64,000 nucleotides of DNA from Siphlonurus alternatus (Eukaryota > Arthropoda > Insecta > Ephemeroptera > Siphlonuridae), in contig OX463781.1 in NCBI GenBank assembly GCA_949825025.1, forward strand, positions 47,876,317 through 47,940,316, given 5' to 3'. A model generated the notes under the pieces. That model saw only the letters and a list, made by a program, of their open reading frames with translations, ran no database searches and was not told the origin of the DNA. How positions within the stretch are numbered: the first letter of the stretch is position 1; every line of letters starts with the position of its first letter. The translations under genes and the position numbers were made by a program. Of this stretch, positions 12,001-46,109 are shown piece after piece.

Positions 12001-15000
12001 TGCTTCAACAGAACTCTCAACATAAGAGTGTGTATCAAAATCTTTTAAAGTATGATATTATTAAAAAAAATTGCCTCTTTAAAAACTCTTGTGAAAATAA
12101 AAGACTAAAAAAATGACTTTCAGTTGCCTACTTTTGTTACAACTAACGTTATTTGGTAGGCTACGATGGAAAATATGATGATAGACACATTTTTTTATTT
12201 ATTTGAAATATTTGTTTATTTTCTCCTTTAAATAAAAAAGAAAGATAACGAAGAAGGAAAAATTAATGAAAAACAAATCAATAATTAGTCTACTACAAAA
12301 TAAAGCATGCAACACAGTGATCTACAAAAAAGTACACAGCCAGCAAAAAGAAATGTTACTAAAGTCCTTAAGCCAAAGTTGCTGAGAGTGTAGATGTAAC
12401 TGCAGAAGACGGCAATGTGTAAATTAAGACACTTCAATAAATTGTCAGTTGTGCAATAAATAACTCATTTTGCTACAAATGTACATAAATAATTATGGTC
12501 ATGTCAACTAAAAAGCTATATTTTTATATTTCTAATTAAGAGTAAAACAGACTAGTGTTGTGTTCTACCCTTTTAGACTAAAGTGTACATTAGATACTTT
12601 AAATTTCATACGTTAGATAAGAAAAACCCTATCTTAGTTCTCATATTTGACTAGATATTTCTAATTATTCTAAATGCACATTTGGTGCTAAATGAATTTT
12701 GCACTCCCCAGTCTCTTAAAGTAATCGTGTTGACTTACTGTAGGAACTGGTGAGGAGGGAGGTTCCCCAAGAGAGAACTCCGTCTCAACGCCGGTGGTCA
12801 CAATCTCCGGTGCTTTGGTGGGGGAGGGACCTTGCTGTGACTCTGGCGGGAGAGGATCATCACACGGCACACAAACCACGGCACTCGCCTGGCACTTGGC
12901 CACACATTTCTTGTGGCATGTCATACGACAAGAGCGGCACTGCACGGCATCTTTCAGCCAGATCTGCAGTCAAACATCACAGATTGAAGACACAGAGAAG
13001 TAAATGAGGATAAAAATGGTACAAAAACTGACCTTGGTGATAATATTTTAGGTCCACTGTTCATTGCAAAATGAATTAATACTGTACTAGTAAAACTACA
13101 GTACTATTTGTTAAATTTAAGGTTATGACTGAAACATCATAGCCATATCTGTATCTACTGTTGGTGAAACAGAGAAATTATTCTTAATGTTTGATAGACT
13201 GTAGTTTCATAAAAGGAAAGATATGATATAATAATAAAAAAATAAATAATGTAAAATATTGTTTTAGTATTTGTTTTTTGTTTGTTCTCTTAACTTAATA
13301 CTAACAAAAAGCATTATTAAGAAAAAAAAAAAAAAATTTTGGAAATCACATTAAGGTAGAGATAACACGCCCCATGTTAATAAAAATCCCATTCATAAAA
13401 ATTATGAAAAAAATTTAGAACATTCTCCTCAACATACCTTATCAGTAGGTAAAATATCAGGTGTACAAAAACGAGCTAGTTTTTGTGTTATTAATTTTTA
13501 AAGTTGACTGATTTAACATGGAAGTTCCATTTCTCCATGTTAAATTAGTCAACTTTAAAAATTAATAACTCGAAAACTAGCTCGTTTTTGTACACCTGAT
13601 ATTTTACCTACTGATAAGGTATGTTGAGGAGAACATTCTAAATTTTTTTCATAACTTTTATGAATGGGATTTTTTTAACATTGGGCGTATTATCTCTACC
13701 TTAAATACAAGCACCTCATTTTAAGACATTGATTGTTGTAATGCAGATTTATTTACTTGATTTCTTCATTTCATCTCTTTAAAAAAAAAAATATACATTT
13801 TTTTTCTATCTTTCTATCTATCTTTCTTTCTTCTTCTTTTTCTTTTTCTTTTTTTTTTTTTTTTTTTTTTTTAGCCACCAATTTTAGTTGTTAAATTCAA
13901 TTATATAAAAAAAAAAAATCAAACAAACAATAAAATGCAAAATCTGGTTATGCAATGCTGTAATAAAATGCCAATCTTACTTTTAATAAAAAAACAACCT
14001 TTTTTTATTGATAAATTTTTGATTTTATCAAGAGAGGGTGAGTGGTAGTGAACAAATTTAAAAAGTGAAAAACAACAAGACCAAATTAGTTGAAAGTGTA
14101 ATATCATGCTTTGTTTGATACTATACAATTAAAAATTAGCATTGTTCAGTTGAACTCACTTTCTTGCTGCAAAAGTCACACTGCGTTGCTCTGCTGAAGT
14201 GAGTTCGTACAAAGTCATGTGCTGCAGCGTCAGAACTCAGTGGCAGGGAGTTAGGGGTCGGGATCTCTCGTGCAGGAGACTGGGTGGTGGCTTGTGGGGA
14301 GCCGGGATCGGCCACAATGTCACCGTCGCCCCTGAGGGACGCGGAGGCCCGGGGAGAGGAGCCAGCGAGGCTCACGGGAGGGTCGGGCACAAGGACAAAG
14401 CACAGCAGGGCGTCGCCGTAGCACAGGGCAGGGTCGAACCCAGAGTGTCCAGTCAGTTGATGGGCCTTGCTGCAGGGAGACAGGCACAAACATGTTAGAG
14501 CACAGAGTAGAGGAGGGGGTCTTCAACAACAAAGGGTTCATCATATAATAAACTTCCAGATTATATAAAAAAAATTAAAGTAAAGTAAAACCTCGATTTT
14601 ACGAAGTATTTTCTCGGTACCGAACAGTTAATTAGATAGGAAAAATGCATGTTAAATAATGACCTTGAATTTACGAAAACGCGATTTTACGAAATAACGA
14701 AGTGCTCAAATCGTCCCTGGAGAGCATTAACCACGAATTTACGAACGAATAATATTATATTTGTCATAAAAACGACATTTAAAGCGTCTTTTTAAATGCA
14801 AATTACGCGCGCGTTGTAGCGTAAAATACGCGCACGTCGTGACTTAACCCTATAGTCGAAAAATAATAAGAGTGCTAAGTGATAATTTGAGCAGTAGTCA
14901 AGTAGTTGACTACTTGTTTTTAAGTAGTCAACTACTTAAAACAAGTAGTTGACTACTTAAAATCAAGTAGTCAACTACTTGACTACTGCTCAAATTATCA

Positions 15001-15106
15001 CTTAGCACTCTTATTTTTCGACTAGGGAAATTCAGGGCTATGCTCCATTGGGATGGATTCTTATAAGTATAACCCTGCTTAAATTGTGATCGCGAGAAAT
15101 AATAAT

Positions 15107-15167
<61 letters not shown>

Positions 15168-15612
15168 TGAAGATGCGATGTTTTGAATAATCTTGGATCA
15201 ATCGCGTGATTGCGTTAGTTCGCCAAGAGTTCGTTGTAAATTTATGGAGATTAAAAATTGACGCTGCAGAAATTAAGTGAAACAAAAAATTTTTTTTTAT
15301 CATCGACACACGATCATCCACGCGAATAAATTAAAAATAAATTAGCAGTACATCACAATTAATATCAAAGAACGAAAATGTATCGGCAGCAAAATACGAA
15401 ACTTCTGAGAGTTTTGAGGATAAATTAAGAGATTCATTATTAAATTAAACGTTCAAATTTAATGCTTTATTAATATTTGGTAAGAAATTTAAGAAAATAA
15501 TTGCATTTCGACTCACATGCACTTTCTATAACCTAAAATTCGCTCGCGACGTAACGTAAAATTTACGATTGAGAATCAAGATTACTGTAATTTTATTTTA
15601 TAGCGTCAACTC

Positions 15613-15661
<49 letters not shown>

Positions 15662-18600
15662 TATCATTATTGTTATTTCCAGTCATAAAACAATAAATGG
15701 TTGGTAAAAATTTTATTCGTATGGCAACTACGTGGTCTAATACATGGAAATGTGATCTTAAAATTAAAAATGTGTTGAATCCTCTTTGTCTAGATAGTAC
15801 GACCCAATCGCATTAATTGCTGCATGAATTAATTAATAGAGTACATTATATACCCTCAAAACTTCATTCCATTTTAATGTTCAGTTTTAAATTTTATTTA
15901 ATAAATTATTATTAGAAAATAAAAACTAAAAAGTATAAAAAAAATAAAATAAAACGCACGTCGTTAGAAAATTAATTGCGTATATGAACAGTACGAATAT
16001 GTACGTATTTTCATTTTATATTGACTAAGCGCATAGAATTAACATTACTAACGTTGACTGTTTTTCAAATGTTGACTGCGAAAACGAAATTGATATGAGT
16101 TCATACATTTCTAAAAGACCTAAAACACACAGAATTGAACTGAAGCTTTTTTTTTTTTTTTCCCACGTACCCCTTGATTTAAGTCATGTCCGCGATGTTA
16201 TGATATTCACGTAAAAATTGCGATTTCTTAAAGAGATGTAAATTTACATCGCAAAGTTAGTTAATGTATTTTTAAAGGGCATTAATAATTTTTTAATGCC
16301 CATATGCATGTGTCTTAGTAACATTATTTTGATTCATTTTTTATGTTTTCAGACGTCATCCCGAATTACCACGCGACTTGAATATAATATGCGTAGCATC
16401 GTAGAATAGAATTCCAGAACTCTATGTAATGCGATCGATCACTCGCGTAAATCGCGATCTTTTTAACTCAAGCTATTTCATATTTTTCTACTGTTTTCAT
16501 CTCGTTTACCACTCGAATGTCTCGAATAAATCTAAATCAATCATAAAAACGAATTTTTATTTCAGTAATTTGTTAATTTATACGTTTTATGCATGGCATT
16601 TTTTTTTTTTTTTTTTATTTATTTATTAATTTTATTTATTTTTTTTTTCCGAGGACCTTCAGTTTACGAACCTTGAATTTACGAAGTCCCGATTTTTCGG
16701 TACCTTCAACTTCGTAAAATCGAGGTTTTACTGTGTGTATATTTTTAAAAAGCAATTATCTATAGCTTTATTGAAAATAATTATTATTCTACTAACAAAA
16801 AAAATGTTAATAATGAAAGTGTAAATTCTTATTTGTAATAATTGTAATTTTAATCTAAATTTTAAAATTTTTTAACCACTTTTTGTAAAAATTGAATAAG
16901 TGTTATCATTCTATATATCGTGTATGAATGTCAATAATAGAGTATTGTCCTCAATTCTTTTATTGTAGAAATGGATAGAGGGTGCAAAGTTATGCTATCC
17001 TGATTTTTTTCAGATTTTTTAGAGCCCGGGAACTATTTTTAAAAAATTATTGAAAGTCCTTTTCGTGACGTCACGAGACGCCGCTCCTTAAGAAAAAGAT
17101 AGGACTTGCCGCCGCGTGACGTCACAAAAAGGACTTTCAATAATTTTTTAAAAATAGTTGCAGGTCTCTAAAAAATCTGAAAAAAAATCAGGGTAGCATA
17201 ACTTTGCACCCTCTATCCATTTCTGCAATAAAAAAAATTGAGGACAATACTCCATTGGATCAATATGTTTTTTTTTTTGTTTTTTTTTTTTGGTTTTACT
17301 CTACCACCCCTGAAAATTATTGAAATAATCCCTAGGACAGTCATTGCTTTTTTATGTGCAGTTTTAGTCTGCTGATTCCATTTTAAACAGAAATTGTGGT
17401 TCTAAGAGCTCCAGAGTATCACCTTTAGCAATTGGAGTATGATTGACATGAATGATATACTGTAACAATAATACAAATGGAGCAGTAGATAGAAAGATTT
17501 GTTGTCATTTAGAAAATTTACAAAGAGCTGTCCGCAAATAGAGCAAAGAATCGGGAGAGACCTGGTGAGAGAAAACAGTAGAACATACCTGGCGATGCAA
17601 GGCTCCTGGAGCTGCCACTTCTTGATGACATGTCCGAGGCCGGTGAGGGTGCACTTCTCCACCACCAGACTGAGGGGGATGCTGAGGTGGCCCAGCAGCA
17701 CGTCCTTGCCACTCTCCGAGCCAGACCAAACGCCCAGGTTGAAGTAACGCACCTTCTCGCCAATATGGAATGTCACGGACTCGTTGAAGTTCAAGTCCTA
17801 AACAAACAGAGCACACTTTGGACTTATCATTCGAGGAGACTTCTTAAAAATACTGAATATTTTTGTACATTTTTTGTATTATTTTTTCTAGTCAAAAAAA
17901 TTAAATTACAGTAAAAACTTGTTATTACGTAACTTGTTATAAGGTAAAAACTCGATATTGAGTAATGAAGTAAAGGTCCCGTAAAAAATAATTAGTACTA
18001 TAGGTATAGGAAAAACTTGATATAAGGTATAATTGATATAAGGTAAACCCAATTTCCTGGGTCCCTTGACTTGATGTAATAACAAGTTTTTACTGTATTC
18101 CCCGGAAGTTTAAAACTACTTTCTAAGAGGGTGACTTCATCACATGATCTGAGACATGAGCTAAATTCATTTTAAGATTTTAAATTAATAGTAAGACAAT
18201 TTTACACTAAAATTGGACTGTTGACACTAACATGCATTTGAAAGAAAAGAGGGTACAGTATGGAAGTTTGACTAAGACAATCAAATCACAAGTTTCACGG
18301 TTACTTACTGGTGAGACTGGTAGTTCCTTGGTGCGGTAAATCTGGATGCCACTCTGGATTGGGGCGGGACAGCTCAGCCTTCGTGCCGACACAGCGGCGT
18401 CAGCTGGTAACGTCAACTTGCTGGCCTGCGGCACAACTGGCTTCTTGGCAGGCGAGTCTGTGAGGCACAAAAATACAAGTGTCAAGAACTATGATTGTCC
18501 AAGGAATTAGAATTTTACTTTATACTGCAGTAATATTACCACACATTAACTATAAATTTTGTATAGAGTACAGCCATCACCCAAAAAAGTTTTTAGACTA

Positions 18601-21600
18601 ACATCGTCTCAAGAATGTGGTTTTACTAAAACACATTATAATGATACACAGCACGGTCTTGCTATGATCTGGCAAAATCAAATTTATGAGTAATTTTTAC
18701 CTCACTGAAAATTTAAAAAATTCCTTCAATGATAATCAGAAAATTGCCTTGGCTGAGAAATCACAACATGGCGATGTATAGTTCAAACAATACATTGATG
18801 CCATTGTTTAAGACAATTTTCCAAAGAAAAGAAATTTATCATAGTTTTGACCCCAAAAACAATAACCCTGGAGACTTACTGTTTGGCGAGGCTGTGCTGG
18901 AGCTACTGCTTTCTGTCTCACTCTGGGGGAGGTGCTGTGGTGAGTTCTGGGGTGAGTGAGCGTCCTGGTCAGAGACATGACGTCTGCGCACCACCGTGGG
19001 GCTGCCCTGCTGGGACCGACGACCCTCTCCGTTCTGACAAACGCCACTCTTGCCCTCCTGGAAAAAAATAAAAGAAATGAGGTAAGTTGATACTGGCATG
19101 GTAGAAATTTTCTTGTAACTTACAAGACTTGACTTAATTTTATAAAAAAGAAAAACTTTTAGATGAAGGTTGAAATATATAAAACTGAAAAGCAACATAC
19201 GGGAACATACTACATAATTTATAACTTGTAAAATGATTTGCTCATTTTCTATACATGATATAATATATTATTTAAAATTTATTTTTAGTTCGTAGACAAG
19301 ATGTTATGTCACTTATGTCCATGGATGACGTTTTTATTAATTAATTCCAATCAATTCCGTCATCGGTCTAAGATCCGTTATGAAAACGGGAAGGTCCCAG
19401 GTTCCACTCTTGGCTGAGTTTACTCTTTTATTTCGAATTTTTATACTTGATTTGTATGATATGTACCTATGATGGAAAAAACACATTGGAATTATGTAGT
19501 ATATGACTCACATTGAATGCCAGCAGGGACCTTCTGCGCTCCACCCTCATGGAGAACCTGTTTCCGCCGGACCTCATCAGCTTGCTGGCTTGGCTGAGAG
19601 AGGTGACTCGCACCCCCTGCACCGCTTGCACCACGTCCCCCTTCTTGAGGTTTGCCATGAACGCTGGTGAGCCAACGTCAACGTGGTCCACACACACCAC
19701 GTCTGTACAGTGCACGTTTTAGTAATGATATATGTTTCATAGAGACAGTTTACTTTTTAAGTACATATTCATAAAAGAAATTCAATATGCCAGGAAGTTT
19801 AAATTATAAAAAAAAAGTGATGTCTTGATTAAAAAAAAAAGAACATTTTATTTCAACTTAGCTCTCTGTACTAGTGAAGGAAAATTATATTGCAAAGATT
19901 TTAAATCCTAATATTAATAATTTAATTTAATAGTAAAATTAAATAAAGTGGTGTTAACAAAATATTACAAAGAATTGAAAAAAATTACACCACCCATTTA
20001 GTGAGGACATTTCCCTGCGGTAATTTTGCTATGAAGATAAAGGCACAAGTCGTACAATCGCTGTTATCTTTGTACTGCTAAGATACTCACTCAAGGGGTC
20101 AGGCCTGAACGTCACTCCAAGAGATTGCGAAGACTTTTTCTGTACAATGAGATCAACCGTCATCACGGCAAAGGAATCGGTTTGGACTAATTCCACCCAG
20201 GGAGCCTCGTCTGGAAACAGAAAAGAAATAAAAAATATAGCAATGAAACTTATTAAAATCAACAAGTTTTATGTTATCACTGAAATTTTAGTAGATGTAC
20301 TAGGTGCAGAAAAAAATAAATTCAAGACTATTCAATAAGACAGAGGTAAAAACCAACACATGGTCACAAGAGAAAAAGAAGAACCAAGTAGTGGAGATTT
20401 GTTTGCCTAATTTTAGGATATGTTACATATACAGTACATAGTTAACCGTATTTTAAAAATTCAGTGCTTTCGTTATTACATACTTAGTAATATTTGTAAT
20501 GATTGAATTTAAAAACTAGATAGTAATCATGTCGAACTTATTTTTACTATTGATTCATAGCTGTACAAGAAACTAGTCTTTTGTAGGAGCTGACTCACCC
20601 ACAGCCAAGGTACAGTAGACATCCCCGTTGAGCAGGTCAGGGTGCAACCTCGTGATCTCAACCAGAGACACGCTGAGCACTCCCGAGGGCCGAGGGCTCA
20701 TGTCTGCCGAGTCCCAGAAGTCCTCGTGAAGGCTCGCAGGCACCGAGGGGGGTGGCTTGAAGAACGGCTTGTAGCGCAGCTTGAACTGCGGGATGGTGTG
20801 CTTCTTCTTGACAGCCTTGCGGATCTAAATATTGAACAGTTAATTTTTTTACTGCACGATGACAAAATTTGACTAGAAATTAAACCAATATGTTGCTATA
20901 TCTCTTGTAATTTCACCTTCTTTCAAGGAATAGATATTTAAAAAAAAAAAAAAAAAAAAAAGATAGTGGGGTGGAGCAAAATCTTTGTTTACAAATTTAG
21001 TTAGAAAGATTTGACTGTGAGAATAGGGTATAGTACCAGTATTTCTAAACTTTGTTTTACAATATTAAATTAAAGGAAAATAAACTATTTTAGTTTTGAT
21101 ATATAATGTATATTTAAAAGGAAAGGTTAGGAATAACCAGCAAGGCATTTACCAATCAAAGTTCTTAGTGATGACGCATCTAGACGATGCTAAACGTCTT
21201 TTACTAATTTTCCACCTAAAGATTTTCTTCATGACTTTTTGATCAATAAAGTCTTGCTCTTTTTTTTACCGGGTTACATTACATATTTATACTTCACTAA
21301 AAAGCTTGTGCAGCGTCATCTCACTTGCCTGGTTGATGATGATGGAGGTGACTTGTGGCACGGGTCGTCCCTGGAACTGAGAGTCCACCTGCAGCTCGAG
21401 GCTGGGCTCCGAGAAGAAGGTGAACGACCAGTGAGAGTACGGCTGGCGAGTGAACCTCAGTCTCGCCTGGCCGGACAGGTGAGTCACTGAAACAAGCCAG
21501 GTGTGAGTGGAAACTGGTGCCAACAGAAGAGTAAAAATGAATGGTGAAGAAAAGGAGGGGTGGATCATTCTGAGCACAAAAACTTTAACAATTACTGTAG

Positions 21601-22815
21601 AAACAGATGGGAAAGAGGAAGTTTGAAGTTTAAATTTGGTGAGAAATAAGATGCCACAGAGATTTCAAGAACTTTAACACCACCCTGGTTTAACAAAAGA
21701 CCAAGCAAGCCTTTGTTAATTGATAATGCTCAAAATGCTAAATGGTACCAAATATCAACAACAGTAGCATTTTAAATTGCAAAAACATCATTTTTACTGT
21801 ACATTACCAAGTCTCTCTAAGGATTAATTATAAGGAAAGGTGGCAGGAGGAGGAAGATTTATCTTGGCAGAGACCATAAGACAAAGACGACTCTAATGGT
21901 ATCCTGAAGAGTGAGTTCTGTTCATGTTTCTACTTTGTCTATTCAATTTACAAGAAGTTTTTACTCCTGAGCAGCTGCTACCTTTCACGGAGACGAGGGC
22001 AGTTGTTCCGAGCAGCATTCTGGCGTTGGTGCCCAGCTGGAACCCCCCCTCGTACTGGAGGTCGAGGCTCAGGTCAAGAGTCTCGATGTGGTGCTGTGTT
22101 GGGTGCAGCTTCACGTCCACCACACTGACACCCGTGACCATCGGGAACCGCGAGCCCAGGTCCAGCTCTCGGATCTGTCGTCAAACATCAACAAGTTACC
22201 TTCAAGACGACTCAATTAAAATAGGTAAACATACCGTCAGTTTGTCAATGAGCTTGCCAGTTGTTGACCTTGTGAGGAGTTCATCAAACTCTAACGTCAG
22301 CTTTTTAAGAAACCATGAACGTACTTCATCAGAGTTTCTTAATTCGTGAAATAAGAAATGGAAGATAAGGTTCAAAGCAACACAGGTTTCTTTTTTAGGA
22401 GTGTCAGTTGTTTCAAGAATGTCAAGAAGTAGCTGAAAGCAAAAGGATAGGAATAATGATTATATAATACAGTACCGGTATGTCATATATATCATACATG
22501 ATGATACTCTCTCGATTCTATGCACATATTTTTGACTATTAATTTATTTTCAGGAGTGTCAAGGAGTTGACAACATGAAAGTGCATTTAAAAAATGCATA
22601 TCATACTCTCAATTTTTTTTAGGTTACAATTTTTATCTCACCTGGGGCAAGTGAAACTGTCCAACATTTGGTATGTGTATTGATTCTTGAGGGGGAGGGG
22701 ATGGTTCCAGAGGTTTAGAATAATATTTTAAGGTAAACCAAAACCCAGCAAAGCAGAGAAGAACTCCAAATAAAATTGAGCTAATCACAATTGCTATGAG
22801 ACCAACGGCATTCAT
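9098..22815 (-). CDS. PDZD8: PDZ domain-containing protein 8 (ER lipid-transfer tether)
   Basis: Known family role: ER membrane protein at ER-mitochondria and ER-late endosome contacts, transferring lipids and shaping Ca2+ dynamics. Exons (minus): 22815-22642, 22432-22235, 22174-21982, 21486-21329, 20824-20599, 20210-20091, 19702-19512, 19057-18880, 18457-18309, 17797-17589, 14469-14160, 12963-12739, 11843-11661, 10362-10156, 9809-9621, 9178-9098; phases agree and give 996 residues (human about 1,154). Seen: N-terminal TM about 5-27 (GLIAIVISSILFGVLLCFAG); SMP about 75-260 (ETCVALNLIFHFLFHELR, RPVPQVTSIIINQ); a C2-like strand set about 262-325; PDZ about 329-412 (LGVTF, GSPAF, LKKGDVV); C2 about 520-628; C1 about 683-736 (HDFVRTHF..CDFC..CRSC..CHKKC); C-terminal coiled coil about 840-996 (LYFGMPGRKEKINKL, RVQAITVLMLHCCAGL). 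The intron after 21329 uses a GC donor. It is head to head with PMCA. Identification is firm; the start ATG opens directly into the TM helix. Confidence 0.95.
13351..13703. mobile_element. Foldback element, family F, copy 1 (PDZD8 intron)
   Basis: Two arms of about 165 bp are reverse complements (AAGGTAGAGATAA at the left edge, TTATCTCTACCTT at the right) around a short centre with ATGTTAAAT. The interior matches the elements at 50672-51027 and 58616-58803 (GTACACCTGATATTTTA, AGTTGACT..TTTAACATGG). No coding capacity. It is in the intron between the two C1-domain exons. Confidence 0.8.
14853..15024. mobile_element. Nested 172 bp near-perfect hairpin
   Basis: TAGTCGAAAAATAATAAGAG at the left is mirrored exactly at the right end, and the arms of about 60 bp enclose repeated AAGTAGTTGACTACTT palindromes. 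The second copy of the host element (39368-41451) lacks this segment, so it is a later insertion or local expansion. Confidence 0.75.
15107..15164. repeat. (AATC)n microsatellite
   Basis: About 14 tandem AATC units, inside the pogo-like element copy 1. Confidence 0.95.
16939..17253. mobile_element. CRE-bearing foldback element, copy A (PDZD8 intron)
   Basis: The left arm (GAGTATTGTCCTCAATT, then ATGGATAGAGGGTGCAAAG, GTTATGCTA) is reverse-complemented by the right arm; the whole 315 bp can fold. Near the centre each arm carries a TGACGTCA palindrome (17066-17073 and 17117-17124). Related copies are at 27163-27468, 30227-30560, 31210-31538 and, for the core only, 26258-26581. No coding. Confidence 0.8.
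17907..18097. mobile_element. MITE of the TACAGTAAAAACTTGTTATT family, copy 2 (PDZD8 intron)
   Basis: The ends TACAGTAAAAACTTGTTATT and AATAACAAGTTTTTACTGTA are exact inverted repeats with TA at each edge. The 190 bp body is non-coding and matches 8711-8913. It looks like a Tc1/mariner-type MITE. Confidence 0.85.
21062..21236. repeat. Dispersed repeat related to the window's left edge
   Basis: AGGAAAATAAAC, AGGAATAACCAGCAAGGC and a degraded piece of the hairpin arm (GATGACGCATCTAGACGATG) match 40-320. It lies in the PDZD8 intron between the two SMP-encoding exons, just before the GC-donor exon. Confidence 0.6.
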
Positions 22816-23636
22816 GTCTGAATTTTGTAAGAAAGCCTAAAATGAAATTTAGAATAGGCTGTGGTGCCAGTTGATAAAGTTGTGACGTTTGAAGGCCCAA
22901 GTAAACAGAAAACTACATCTGATGTCTCGCAGTAATTTTTATATCGGGTAATGCAAATGACTCATTGTGATCATATTTTTCACTTCGTTGGCATACTTAA
23001 GTCTTGGAGGTATAAATAGTACAGATTAATTAAGAAATTAGAGGTAATGACATTTTCACTCTTGTCAAAACTTCCCATCCCACATTTGACATACAGCGTT
23101 GCCATATATTGTCAATCTCGTAAGACAATTTTAGTTAAATACATGAAATAAATAATTGTTTATAATTTTAAAACATCAAAACAACGTTTTAATTACTAAT
23201 AACTAATTTTTAATTAGCAAAATGATCTGCTCTATTTTTCACTGGATATCTGGCAACGTTGAAAATAGGCGGCAACCGATTTACCAAAAAGAGGTTTTAC
23301 CACGTCGCTGTAGGAAATTCATAACTTACTGAATAAATTTAAGTCCAAAGATCTTTCATTACTTATATAAGTTAAAGATAAAGGTTTATGGAATGTTATT
23401 TGTTAGTTTGCAAAAGCACTAATACTTTTTTACTGTAAAAAATCAAGTGTCTAATTTGTTGGCCTAGTTATGGTTTAGCCTGAGGCCTTTCAACTAGCCT
23501 AAAAGGTGAGTGTATGGGAAGTGGGAAGATAAGGTTCGCCTTATCAATACTTACTTTCTGCGAGTTTGCATTATACTTGAATGAGTGATATCTGTATTTC
23601 AGGTTTTTTAATTCACTGTGATTTACACCCCTAAGA
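22816..23636. promoter_or_regulatory. Divergent promoter region between PDZD8 and PMCA
   Basis: 821 bp separate the two start codons, and both 5' UTRs must start here unless distal 5' exons exist. A TATA-like TATAAATA lies at 23011-23018 on the plus strand; a start site about 30 bp downstream would serve PMCA with a leader of about 600 nt. Near 23600 a TATTTCAG could be an acceptor of a 5' UTR intron. There is no GC-rich island. A TGACGT half-site is near 22885. All site calls are inference from sequence alone. Confidence 0.5.

Positions 23637-46109
<22,473 letters not shown>

Larger units (their letters stand above)
14584..16733. mobile_element. Pogo/mariner-like non-autonomous element, copy 1 (PDZD8 intron)
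   Basis: The left end AGTAAAACCTCGATTTTACG and the right end, ending ATCGAGGTTTTACTG, are inverted. Several sub-terminal ACGAA/TTCGT blocks follow. The whole 2.15 kb recurs in reverse orientation at 39368-41451. A terminus starting CAGTAAAACCTCG is typical of pogo/Tigger-like Tc1-mariner elements (family knowledge). I found no transposase frame, so it is non-autonomous or decayed. It contains a nested hairpin (14853-15024), an (AATC)n tract (15107-15164) and a T46 run (15614-15659). It sits in the PDZD8 intron between the C2 and C1 exons. Confidence 0.75.
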
